Of a stretch of DNA of 64,000 bases, positions 45,559 through 53,321 are shown one piece after another (position 1 is the first letter of the stretch; each line of letters begins with the position of its first letter). This DNA comes from Streptomyces megasporus (GTDB lineage: Bacteria; Actinomycetota; Actinomycetes; Streptomycetales; Streptomycetaceae). The position numbers and the translations under genes are program-made. The notes below the pieces were generated by a model, which saw only the letters and a program-made list of their open reading frames with translations, did not search any database and was not told the origin of the DNA. The DNA is taken from the NCBI RefSeq assembly GCF_000718985.1, contig NZ_JODL01000017.1:48625-112624 (forward strand), written 5' to 3'.

Positions 45559-45571
45559 TACCGTCTGTGAC
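45559..45571 (+). promoter_or_regulatory. -10 element of recD2, leaderless arrangement
   Basis: TACCGT (45559-45564) lies seven bases before ATG 45572, with no Shine-Dalgarno sequence. The -35 is not evident. Confidence 0.45.
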
Positions 45572-47797
45572 ATGTCCTTCCAACCCGCCGTGCTCGAGGG
45601 AGTCCTCGAACGCATCACCTACGCCAACGAGGAGAACGGTTACACGGTGGCCCGCGTCGACGCGGGGCGCGCCGGCGGCGAACTCCTCACCGTCGTCGGC
45701 TCGCTGCTCGGCGCGCAGGTCGGGGAGTCGCTGCGGATGGAGGGCCGGTGGGGCTCCCATCCCCAGTACGGTCGCCAGTTCCACGTGGAGAACTACACGA
45801 CGGTGCTGCCCGCCACCGTCCAGGGCATCCGGCGCTACCTGGGCTCCGGACTGATCAAGGGCATCGGACCGAAGATCGCCGAGCGGATCGTGGACCACTT
45901 CGGCCTGGAGACGCTGGAGGTCATCGAGAACACGCCCGAGAGGCTGATCGAGGTGCCCGGGCTCGGGCCCAAGCGCACCAAGCTGATCGGCGCCGCCTGG
46001 GAGGAGCAGAAGGCCATCAAGGAGGTGATGGTCTTCCTCCAGGGCGTGGGCGTCTCCACCTCGATCGCGGTGCGCATCTACAAGAAGTACGGCGACGCCT
46101 CGATCTCGGTGGTGAAGAACCAGCCCTACCGGCTGGCCGCCGACGTGTGGGGCATCGGCTTCCTCACCGCCGACCGCATCGCGAGGGCCGTCGGCATTCC
46201 GCACGACAGCCCCGACCGGGTCAAGGCCGGGCTGCAGTACGCGCTCTCGCAATCCGCCGACCAGGGGCACTGCTACCTGCCGGAGGAGCGGCTGATCGCC
46301 GACACCGTGAAGCTGCTCCAGGTGGACACCGGTCTGGTCATCGACTGCCTGCACGAGCTGGCGGGCGAGGAGGAGGGCGTCGTGCGCGAGCCCGTCCCCG
46401 ACCCGCAGAACCCGGCGGAGACGGTCACGGCGGTCTATCTGGTGCCCTTCCACCGGGCCGAGCTCTCCCTGGCGGGCCGGCTGAGGCGGCTGCTACGGGC
46501 CGAGGAGGACCGTCTGCCGGCCTTCCGCGACGTGGACTGGGAGGTGGTCCTGTCCTGGCTGGCGAAGCGCACCGGCGCCGAACTGGCCCCCGAGCAGGAG
46601 GCCGCGGTGCGGTTGGCGCTGACCGAGAAGGTCGCGGTGCTCACCGGCGGCCCCGGCTGCGGCAAGTCCTTCACCGTGCGGTCCGTGGTGGAGCTGGCGC
46701 GGGCCAAGCGGGCGAAGGTGGTGCTGGCCGCGCCCACCGGACGGGCGGCCAAACGGCTGTCGGAGCTGACCGGAGCCGAGGCCTCCACGGTCCACCGGCT
46801 GCTGGAGCTCAAGCCCGGCGGGGACGCCGCGTACGACCAGGACCGCCCGCTGGACGCCGACCTGGTGGTGGTCGACGAGGCGTCGATGCTCGACCTGCTG
46901 CTCGCCAACAAACTGATCAAGGCCGTGCCGCCGGGCGCCCACCTGCTGCTGGTGGGGGACGTGGACCAGTTGCCGTCGGTGGGCGCGGGGGAGGTGCTGC
47001 GGGATCTGCTGGCCGAGGGCGGCCCCGTCCCGGCGGTGCGGCTGACGCGGATCTTCCGGCAGGCCCAGCAGTCCGGCGTGGTGACCAACGCGCACCGCAT
47101 CAACTCCGGGGTCCCGCCGATCACCCGGGGTCTGTCGGACTTCTTCCTCTTCGTGGAGGAGGACACCGAGGAGGCCGGGCGGCTGACCGTCGACGTGGCG
47201 ACCCGGCGCATCCCCGCGAAGTTCGGCCTCGACCCGCGCCGTGACGTTCAGGTGCTCACCCCGATGCACCGCGGCCCGGCCGGCGCGGGCAACCTGAACG
47301 GCCTGCTCCAGCAGGCCGTCACCCCCGCCCGTCCGGACCTTCCGGAAAAGCGATTCGGCGGACGGGTTTTCCGGGTGGGCGACAAGGTGACTCAGATTCG
47401 CAACAACTACGAGAAGGGAGCCAACGGGGTCTTCAACGGCACGGTGGGCGTGGTCACGTCCCTGAGCCCGGAGGAACAGCGGCTGACCGTGCGGACGGAC
47501 GAGGACGAGGAGGTCCCGTACGACTTCGACGAACTGGACGAGCTCGCGCACGCCTACGCGGTGACCATCCACCGCTCGCAGGGCAGCGAGTATCCGGCGG
47601 TGGTCGTCCCGGTCACCACCGGGGCCTGGATGATGCTGCAGCGCAATCTGCTCTACACGGCCGTGACGAGGGCGAAACGCCTCGTGGTGCTGGTGGGCTC
47701 CCGAAGGGCTCTGGGGCAGGCCGTACGGACGGTGTCCGCGGGACGCCGCTGTACCGCTCTGGACCATCGATTGCGCGGCACGCCACACCCCGCGTAG
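45572..47797 (+). CDS. recD2: RecD2-type ATP-dependent DNA helicase
   Basis: 741 residues. N-terminal OB-like and helix-hairpin-helix region (about 1-330; IKGIGPKIAERIVDHFG, LIEVPGLGPKRTKLI), then the SF1B motor: Walker A LTGGPGCGKSFTVRSV, motif Ia APTGRAAKRLSELTG, Walker B VVVDEASMLDLLL, motif III LVGDVDQLPSVGAGEVL, and C-terminal AYAVTIHRSQGSEYPAVVVP and YTAVTRAKRLVVLVG. RecD2 proteins are 5'-3' helicases acting outside RecBCD in repair. The length and N-terminal HhH region distinguish it from RecD of RecBCD. Apparently leaderless start. Confidence 0.94.
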   Translation: MSFQPAVLEGVLERITYANEENGYTVARVDAGRAGGELLTVVGSLLGAQVGESLRMEGRWGSHPQYGRQFHVENYTTVLPATVQGIRRYLGSGLIKGIGPKIAERIVDHFGLETLEVIENTPERLIEVPGLGPKRTKLIGAAWEEQKAIKEVMVFLQGVGVSTSIAVRIYKKYGDASISVVKNQPYRLAADVWGIGFLTADRIARAVGIPHDSPDRVKAGLQYALSQSADQGHCYLPEERLIADTVKLLQVDTGLVIDCLHELAGEEEGVVREPVPDPQNPAETVTAVYLVPFHRAELSLAGRLRRLLRAEEDRLPAFRDVDWEVVLSWLAKRTGAELAPEQEAAVRLALTEKVAVLTGGPGCGKSFTVRSVVELARAKRAKVVLAAPTGRAAKRLSELTGAEASTVHRLLELKPGGDAAYDQDRPLDADLVVVDEASMLDLLLANKLIKAVPPGAHLLLVGDVDQLPSVGAGEVLRDLLAEGGPVPAVRLTRIFRQAQQSGVVTNAHRINSGVPPITRGLSDFFLFVEEDTEEAGRLTVDVATRRIPAKFGLDPRRDVQVLTPMHRGPAGAGNLNGLLQQAVTPARPDLPEKRFGGRVFRVGDKVTQIRNNYEKGANGVFNGTVGVVTSLSPEEQRLTVRTDEDEEVPYDFDELDELAHAYAVTIHRSQGSEYPAVVVPVTTGAWMMLQRNLLYTAVTRAKRLVVLVGSRRALGQAVRTVSAGRRCTALDHRLRGTPHPA

Positions 47798-47929
47798 CTT
47801 TCCGGAGGCACTCCGTGCCATCCACGGTCCCGCTGATCGACCCCGAGTGCACCGCACGGCGCCGGATGGGAGACAGTGGGAAGAGGACAGGGCACTCGAA
47901 GAAGAGGCACTACGTCGGTGAGGGATGAC

Positions 47930-49222
<1,293 letters not shown>

Positions 49223-49286
49223 CGCGACTCGACGGATCGACCAAGCGGATCGACGTCCCGCGCGGCACGCGGGGCGAGACGCCGTG

Positions 49287-49320
49287 GGCCCCGCTTCGCA
49301 CACGTGTCCGGAGCGGGGCC
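49287..49320 (+). terminator. citA terminator hairpin
   Basis: GGCCCCGCT (49287-49295) pairs perfectly with AGCGGGGCC (49312-49320); two further pairs, one of them wobble, extend the stem inward. Confidence 0.65.
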
Positions 49321-49377
49321 TCCGCGCGTCCTCGGGGACGACCGCACCCCGAAGTGCGGAGGAACCGTGAAGAAAAA

Positions 49378-49391
49378 GTGACGTAGGTCAC
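49378..49391. promoter_or_regulatory. Crp-like binding site
   Basis: GTGACGTAGGTCAC fits the Streptomyces Crp consensus GTGNNNNNNGNCAC exactly and is itself nearly palindromic. It lies about 55 bases upstream of the probable small RNA and downstream of citA. Confidence 0.5.
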
Positions 49392-49434
49392 ACAGGTAAA
49401 GGGGTAACCATCCGGGGCCCTCGTGTGTCTAACG

Positions 49435-49666
49435 GGGTGGCGGTCGGTACTCCGGCGGAGCCGCCGCCGCCCGCCGTGTTCGTCTGTGGGGGACGGAGAC
49501 GGTGGTCCGCGGAGGCGACGTGCCTCGGGGGAGCTTGAGCGGCCCTCTCGCCCGTACGTCGCCCGGCAGACACCCGGCCAGGATCCCGTGGGGGGAGTCC
49601 ATGACCGGGAGAAGGAGAGCGCCCTGTGGCGGGCCCGTGGGGGGACCCGTCGTGGGGCGCTCTCTG
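49435..49666 (+). ncRNA. Probable small RNA downstream of citrate synthase
   Basis: A non-coding stretch rich in G-tracts that ends in a hairpin (GAGAGCGCCC 49615-49624 paired with GGGCGCTCTC 49655-49664, closed by TGTTAT). It is preceded by a GC-poorer promoter-like block (49365-49435) with a Crp-like site. From memory, an sRNA called scr2736 is reported beside the citrate synthase gene of S. coelicolor. Boundaries are estimates. Confidence 0.4.
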
Positions 49667-49856
49667 TTATGCGGCCCGACCCCGGGCCTCCGACCGGGAT
49701 CCCCGGCGCTGAGCCCCCCTTTCTCGCGGGACCGCCGCCCCTGGACGGCCGTCCACCACACCGGGCCGAATCCGAAAACCACCGGAGTTCCGGTTCCAGA
49801 ATCCCGCTGTTCCGCTGTCCCGTTCTGTCCCGGACGGGATTCCGGGTCTCGCGCTG

Positions 49857-49885
49857 TTCCGCAGGGGTCCCGGACTGGCTAGCGT
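49857..49885 (+). promoter_or_regulatory. Likely promoter of the peptide operon
   Basis: TTCCGC (49857-49862), a 17-bp spacer and TAGCGT (49880-49885). An untranslated leader of about 70 bases follows before the precursor start. Confidence 0.4.
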
Positions 49886-49963
49886 TTCCAGAGTCGTAAA
49901 GGGCGTACCGCGTCACCGGTACCGGTCCGCGGCGCCATTCTCACCGGAAAAAGGGGAAACACC

Positions 49964-50146
49964 GTGCCAGTGACATCGATTGCCTCGCAACTGTCCGGGA
50001 ACGGCCTGCAGCAGCACCTCTACTCAGAGCCCACCGCGGTTGCCGAGGAGTGCCGTATGGCCGGTTACAGCTGCTGGTTCGACTCGGACTGCTGCAACGA
50101 GTCGGTCAGCCTCATCTGCGAGTGGTGGACCTGCCGCTACGCGTGA
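49964..50146 (+). CDS. Cysteine-rich ribosomal peptide precursor with knottin-like C-terminus
   Basis: 60 residues from GTG 49964, with AAGGGGA upstream. Residues 1-28 are a Ser/Gln/Glu-rich leader; Y20-x-x-P23 matches the YxxP motif that lasso B1 (RRE) proteins bind. The last 31 residues hold all six cysteines (C30, C37, C43, C44, C52, C57), giving C-x6-C-x5-CC-x7-C-x4-C. This is the order and nearly the spacing of inhibitor-cystine-knot peptides; C-x6-C-x5-CC is identical to spider gating-modifier toxins such as hanatoxin. Alternatively G34 with D40 or D42 could form a 7- or 9-residue lasso ring. The tail (EWWTCRYA) is aromatic. The genes that follow encode its presumed maturation and export. 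Confidence 0.8.
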   Translation: MPVTSIASQLSGNGLQQHLYSEPTAVAEECRMAGYSCWFDSDCCNESVSLICEWWTCRYA

Positions 50147-50159
50147 GCGCCCCTGCCGT

Positions 50160-50265
50160 GAACCGCGGGCGACGGATTTTCAGCCACCGCGGTTCCATGA
50201 AATGAGAAAAGCGGAATCCGTCGGACAGCGGCGCGGGCCAGCGCCGGCGGCCCGGCGGATTCCGC
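50160..50265 (+). promoter_or_regulatory. Two hairpins between precursor and maturation genes
   Basis: Hairpin 1: GAACCGCGG (50160-50168) with CCGCGGTTC (50187-50195). Hairpin 2: GCGGAATCCGTCGG (50211-50224) with CCGGCGGATTCCGC (50252-50265), one G-U pair. Such partial terminators between a RiPP precursor and its enzymes usually give excess precursor mRNA. Confidence 0.6.
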
Positions 50266-50321
50266 CCGCGGAATTCCTTCCGCGATGAACGAGGAACCGG
50301 GAAACGGAAAATCGGGGACGC

Positions 50322-50723
50322 ATGGCGACAGGATTGCTCGCACTGCCACGCTCCGCGCGCGAGGCGGCCACCTTCTTGGCGGCGGCGCGTGCCGGCGGCG
50401 GCATCTACCAGCTCGACCGGTGGCCGGCCAGGCGCGGCAACCGACGGCCGACTCCGCGGGCCGTGGCCCGGGCCGTCGTTCGGCTGCGAATCGCGCAGCG
50501 GCTCACGACCGGTTTCCTCGACCCCGTCGAGGACGCTCTCTACCTCACGGCGGGCCTGCGCGGAGTCGGCCTGCCCGCCACGTTCCACCTCGGCCGGGAA
50601 ATCGTTCCCGCCTCGTCGTTCGCGGGCTTCTACGCCTGGGTGGAGTGCGACGGGCAGGTGGTGAGCACCTCGCTGCCCGTCCGGGAGGAGTACATCGAGG
50701 TGCACAGATCGGCGGAGGGGTGA
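50322..50723 (+). CDS. Lasso B2-like (transglutaminase-fold) protein, apparently catalytically dead
   Basis: 133 residues from ATG 50322. The fold of lasso leader peptidases (B2, Transglut_core3) is recognisable from DALYLTAGLRGVGLPATFHL and FYAWVECDGQVVSTSLPVRE. In active B2 proteins the first block begins with the catalytic Cys (CLxRSLAL-type) and the second reads AHAWVE with the catalytic His. Here no Cys is found (FLDPVEDALYL) and the His position is Tyr (FYAWVE). It may only bind the precursor, or its role may have changed. It overlaps the next gene by four bases. Confidence 0.7.
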   Translation: MATGLLALPRSAREAATFLAAARAGGGIYQLDRWPARRGNRRPTPRAVARAVVRLRIAQRLTTGFLDPVEDALYLTAGLRGVGLPATFHLGREIVPASSFAGFYAWVECDGQVVSTSLPVREEYIEVHRSAEG

Positions 50724-52216
50724 GCGCCGTGCTGGGTGTGGTCGAGATGTCCGGCGGCGTACTGCGCTGCACGGAACCGGACGAGCCCGCCGCCGCACTG
50801 GGGGCGAACGTCGAGCGCACGGACCGCTCCTTCGAGCTGAGCCGCCTCCGTCCGGAGACCCGGCCCTGCTACTTCCGGGTGGGCTACGGGCGGCTGGAGT
50901 GGGGTGGGGACCCGACCGCCTTCCTGCCCGCGGGCGCGCGCCCGACCCCCGAGCCCGGCGCGCTCCTGGCCATGGTGCACGGGCAGGCCGCGCCGCCGGA
51001 CTCCACACCGCTGCCCGGGGTGCGCAGGCTGACACCAGGGACGCGGATTCGGGTGGACGCGGACGGCGTGACCGTCACTCAGGGACAGTGCGAGCTCCCG
51101 CCGGTGGAGGGCAGCCTGGCGCGGGCGGTGACGCGGGCGCTGGCCTCGGCGGGCGACGAGTACGTCCTCGCCTACAGCGGCGGCCTCGCCTCCGCGTTCC
51201 TGGCCGTGCTCGCGGTGGCCGCGGGCCACCGCGTACACCTGGTGCACGCTGATCTCGGCCTGCCGGGCACTCGGCAGCCGCCGGCGCCCGTGCCGGGAGG
51301 CACGCCACGCCGGGTGGCGCTGGACCTCCACGAGTTGCTCGACCATCACACCGTCAGCGGCACCGAACCGCTGCCGCCGCTGCCCGACTTCGAAGTGCCG
51401 GGCCGACTGCATGGGGCCTTGGCCGGAGCGGCCGGGCTGCCGCTCGTCACCGGGGCGCTGCTGGAGTCCCTCGTCTCCGTCAAACTGCCCGACGTACCGC
51501 GCGGGACGAGGGCGTGGCGGCTGCTGGGCTGCGAGCCGTTCCACATCTCCGGCACGCTCGGCACGCTCGGCGAGGCGCTCGAACTGCTCGACAACCGGGT
51601 CGTCTACACCCCGGGGCGCCGTGACACTGGCGGCAGCGGCCCCGACGCGCAGCAGTTGGGCGCGCCGCCGCCTCCGTCGCCGACGGGGGGCAGCAAACTC
51701 CCCTGGCTCACCGCAGAGGGGAAGCAGGCGTATGAGACGACCCACCGCGGCTCGATGGCGGTTTGGCAGGATCGGCTCGACGCAGCGAAACCGGTGATCG
51801 GCCGGATCATCGGAGGGCTGGAGGAGCGCGGCACGGCCGGCGCTTTTCTGCCCGCCCTGGACACCGGGGTGCTTGCCGCCGCGGCCGCCCTGCCGGCCCG
51901 CAGGCTGGGTCGGATCCGCCGCGGTGTCTTCGAGAACCACCTGCCGCTCCGCCGCGCGGTCGCCGCCGCGGGCGTCACGGGGCTGCGGACGGCCTCCCCC
52001 GGTCACTGGCTGCGGCTGGCGGCGGCGGCCCACCTGCACCGGGAACGCAGGAAGATCGTGTCCGAGCTCGAACGCGAGTGCGCCCTGGGCGATCTGGGGC
52101 TGGTCGAGCCGCGGCTCGTCGCGGCCGGCCTGCGCGAGGGGCGCGACATCTCGTCCCACGCTCTGCCCCTGCTGCGCCTGGTGTGGCTGGACCGCTGGCT
52201 GAGGGAGCGCTCATGA
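50720..52216 (+). CDS. Lasso-cyclase-like asparagine synthetase homologue with degenerate ATP site
   Basis: 498 residues from GTG 50720 (GTGA overlap). It has the two-part architecture of lasso C proteins: a glutaminase-like N-terminal half and a synthetase half. Landmarks are LPGVRRLTPGTRIRVDADG, LPWLTAEGKQAYE and GAFLPALDTGVLAAAAALPA. The PP-loop reads YSGGLAS (about 152-158) instead of SGGxDS, so the Asp is missing. The usual GGD segment is replaced by a Pro-rich linker (GAPPPPSPTGG). ATP-dependent macrolactam formation is therefore doubtful. Whether it is inactive or only divergent cannot be decided from sequence. Confidence 0.75.
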   Translation: MSAVLGVVEMSGGVLRCTEPDEPAAALGANVERTDRSFELSRLRPETRPCYFRVGYGRLEWGGDPTAFLPAGARPTPEPGALLAMVHGQAAPPDSTPLPGVRRLTPGTRIRVDADGVTVTQGQCELPPVEGSLARAVTRALASAGDEYVLAYSGGLASAFLAVLAVAAGHRVHLVHADLGLPGTRQPPAPVPGGTPRRVALDLHELLDHHTVSGTEPLPPLPDFEVPGRLHGALAGAAGLPLVTGALLESLVSVKLPDVPRGTRAWRLLGCEPFHISGTLGTLGEALELLDNRVVYTPGRRDTGGSGPDAQQLGAPPPPSPTGGSKLPWLTAEGKQAYETTHRGSMAVWQDRLDAAKPVIGRIIGGLEERGTAGAFLPALDTGVLAAAAALPARRLGRIRRGVFENHLPLRRAVAAAGVTGLRTASPGHWLRLAAAAHLHRERRKIVSELERECALGDLGLVEPRLVAAGLREGRDISSHALPLLRLVWLDRWLRERS

Positions 52217-52506
52217 CCGCCGAACCATCCGCACCGCAGCCCTCGCCCCGGCTCGACCCGCTGCCGCCGCCCGGTACACCGCTGCGGCTCGGCCCGTCCA
52301 TCACCCTGACCCCCCTGCCGTTCGGCGGCGCCGTCCTGGCCGACGGCCGCAGCCTGGCCGTGGCCGAGTGCGGAGAACGCGACGCGGCGGTGGTCGACCG
52401 GCTGCTCGGCGTCGGCGTCCCACCGCCCGAGGCCGGGGCGGGCGTGGCCCTCTTCACCGCACGGATGATCGCAGCCGGCTGGCTCGTACCGGATCGGAGT
52501 TCCTGA
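52213..52506 (+). CDS. Lasso B1/PqqD-like precursor-recognition element
   Basis: 97 residues from ATG 52213, overlapping the preceding stop (ATGA). A Pro-rich N-terminus is followed by the small winged-helix RRE fold (ITLTPLPFGGAVLADGRSLA, VAECGERDAAVVDRLLGVGV, FTARMIAAGWLVPD). Such proteins bind the leader, typically its YxxP motif, and present it to the processing enzymes. The motif is present in the precursor. Confidence 0.75.
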   Translation: MTAEPSAPQPSPRLDPLPPPGTPLRLGPSITLTPLPFGGAVLADGRSLAVAECGERDAAVVDRLLGVGVPPPEAGAGVALFTARMIAAGWLVPDRSS

Positions 52507-52508
52507 CC

Positions 52509-53321
52509 ATGTCCGCCCTGTCCGTCCTGAGCGACCGGCTGCCGGATCTCGCTCTCGCCGCCACTGCGGGACCGCTCGCCGTCGCGGGCGCGGCCAAGCT
52601 CGTTACCGCCCCGGAGAAGCTGTCCTGGCCCATCCGCTCGGGTCCCCTGGCCGCGCCGACCGGCCCCCGAGCGGTCGGCGCGGGTGAAGTCGCCGCGACC
52701 GTCGCCGTGGTGGTGCTGCCCGTCCGCTGGGCGGCCGCCATCGCCCTCCTGACCTACGCCGTGCTCACCGTCGTCGCCGTACGCTCCCGGGGGCAGAAGT
52801 GTGCCTGCTTCGGGCTCGCGCGCCTGGCTGCCGTGGGTCGTGTCCACATCGGTGCGAACGCGGCTGCCGCCGCCCTCGCGGCGGCCGTGCTCACCCTGTC
52901 CGACGCGGGCGCGTGGCCCCTGCCACGCGCGGTGGCCACCGCAGCGGCGGCCGGCGTCACCCTCACCGTCCTGCTGGTGGTCGACCGGCGCCGCGAGGCG
53001 GCCCGGCTGCACGTCCCGCCGTGCGCGGAGCAGATCAGGGGGGTACGGCTGTACGTTGCCGACGACTGCCCGTCCTGCCGTTCGCTCAAGCACCTCCTGG
53101 CTGCAGGAGAGCCCGAACGGTTGGCCGCCGTCACCATGGTCACCGTGGCGAAGGAGGCCGAACTGCCGGGTTCCCTCCAAGGGCTCGGCGTGCCGTGCGC
53201 GACCGGCCTCGACGCCGCCGGAGAACCGGTGTGTGCCCCGGCCTCCGGCATCGGCGCCGTCAAGGGGCTGATCGACGGCATCACCCTCGCGAGCACTCCG
53301 GTGGACAGCCGTGCCCACTGA
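52509..53321 (+). CDS. MauE/DoxX-like membrane protein fused to a thioredoxin-like domain
   Basis: 270 residues. The N-half (about 1-160) has four hydrophobic segments and the MauE-type motif KCACFG (about 97-102). The C-half carries LYVADDCPSCRSLKHLL, a thioredoxin-like CPSC pair (about 188 and 191), and ends with GVPCATGLDAAGEPVCAP. MauE proteins assist disulfide formation in methylamine dehydrogenase, and oxidoreductases occur in clusters of disulfide-bearing lasso peptides such as siamycin. It is the natural candidate for oxidising the six cysteines of the precursor. Confidence 0.8.
   Translation: MSALSVLSDRLPDLALAATAGPLAVAGAAKLVTAPEKLSWPIRSGPLAAPTGPRAVGAGEVAATVAVVVLPVRWAAAIALLTYAVLTVVAVRSRGQKCACFGLARLAAVGRVHIGANAAAAALAAAVLTLSDAGAWPLPRAVATAAAAGVTLTVLLVVDRRREAARLHVPPCAEQIRGVRLYVADDCPSCRSLKHLLAAGEPERLAAVTMVTVAKEAELPGSLQGLGVPCATGLDAAGEPVCAPASGIGAVKGLIDGITLASTPVDSRAH

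Larger units (their letters stand above)
45148..45571. other. Divergent region upstream of recD2
   Basis: 424 bases. Contains an 11-bp tandem repeat (45267-45310), an A-rich patch (AAAAAAATCATG, 45331-45342), the 32-bp palindrome (45426-45457) and the recD2 -10 element. No gene supported. Confidence 0.55.
49223..49963. other. 741-base region between citA and the peptide cluster
   Basis: Holds the citA terminator, a Crp-like site, a probable small RNA (49435-49666) and, near its end, a likely promoter of the peptide operon (TTCCGC 49857-49862, 17-bp spacer, TAGCGT 49880-49885). No protein gene supported. Confidence 0.6.

Noticed and set aside
49429..49899. Overlapping frames in the citA-peptide intergenic region
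   Set aside because: None has a ribosome site or domain, and they overlap one another on both strands. The stretch fits an RNA gene and promoter better.
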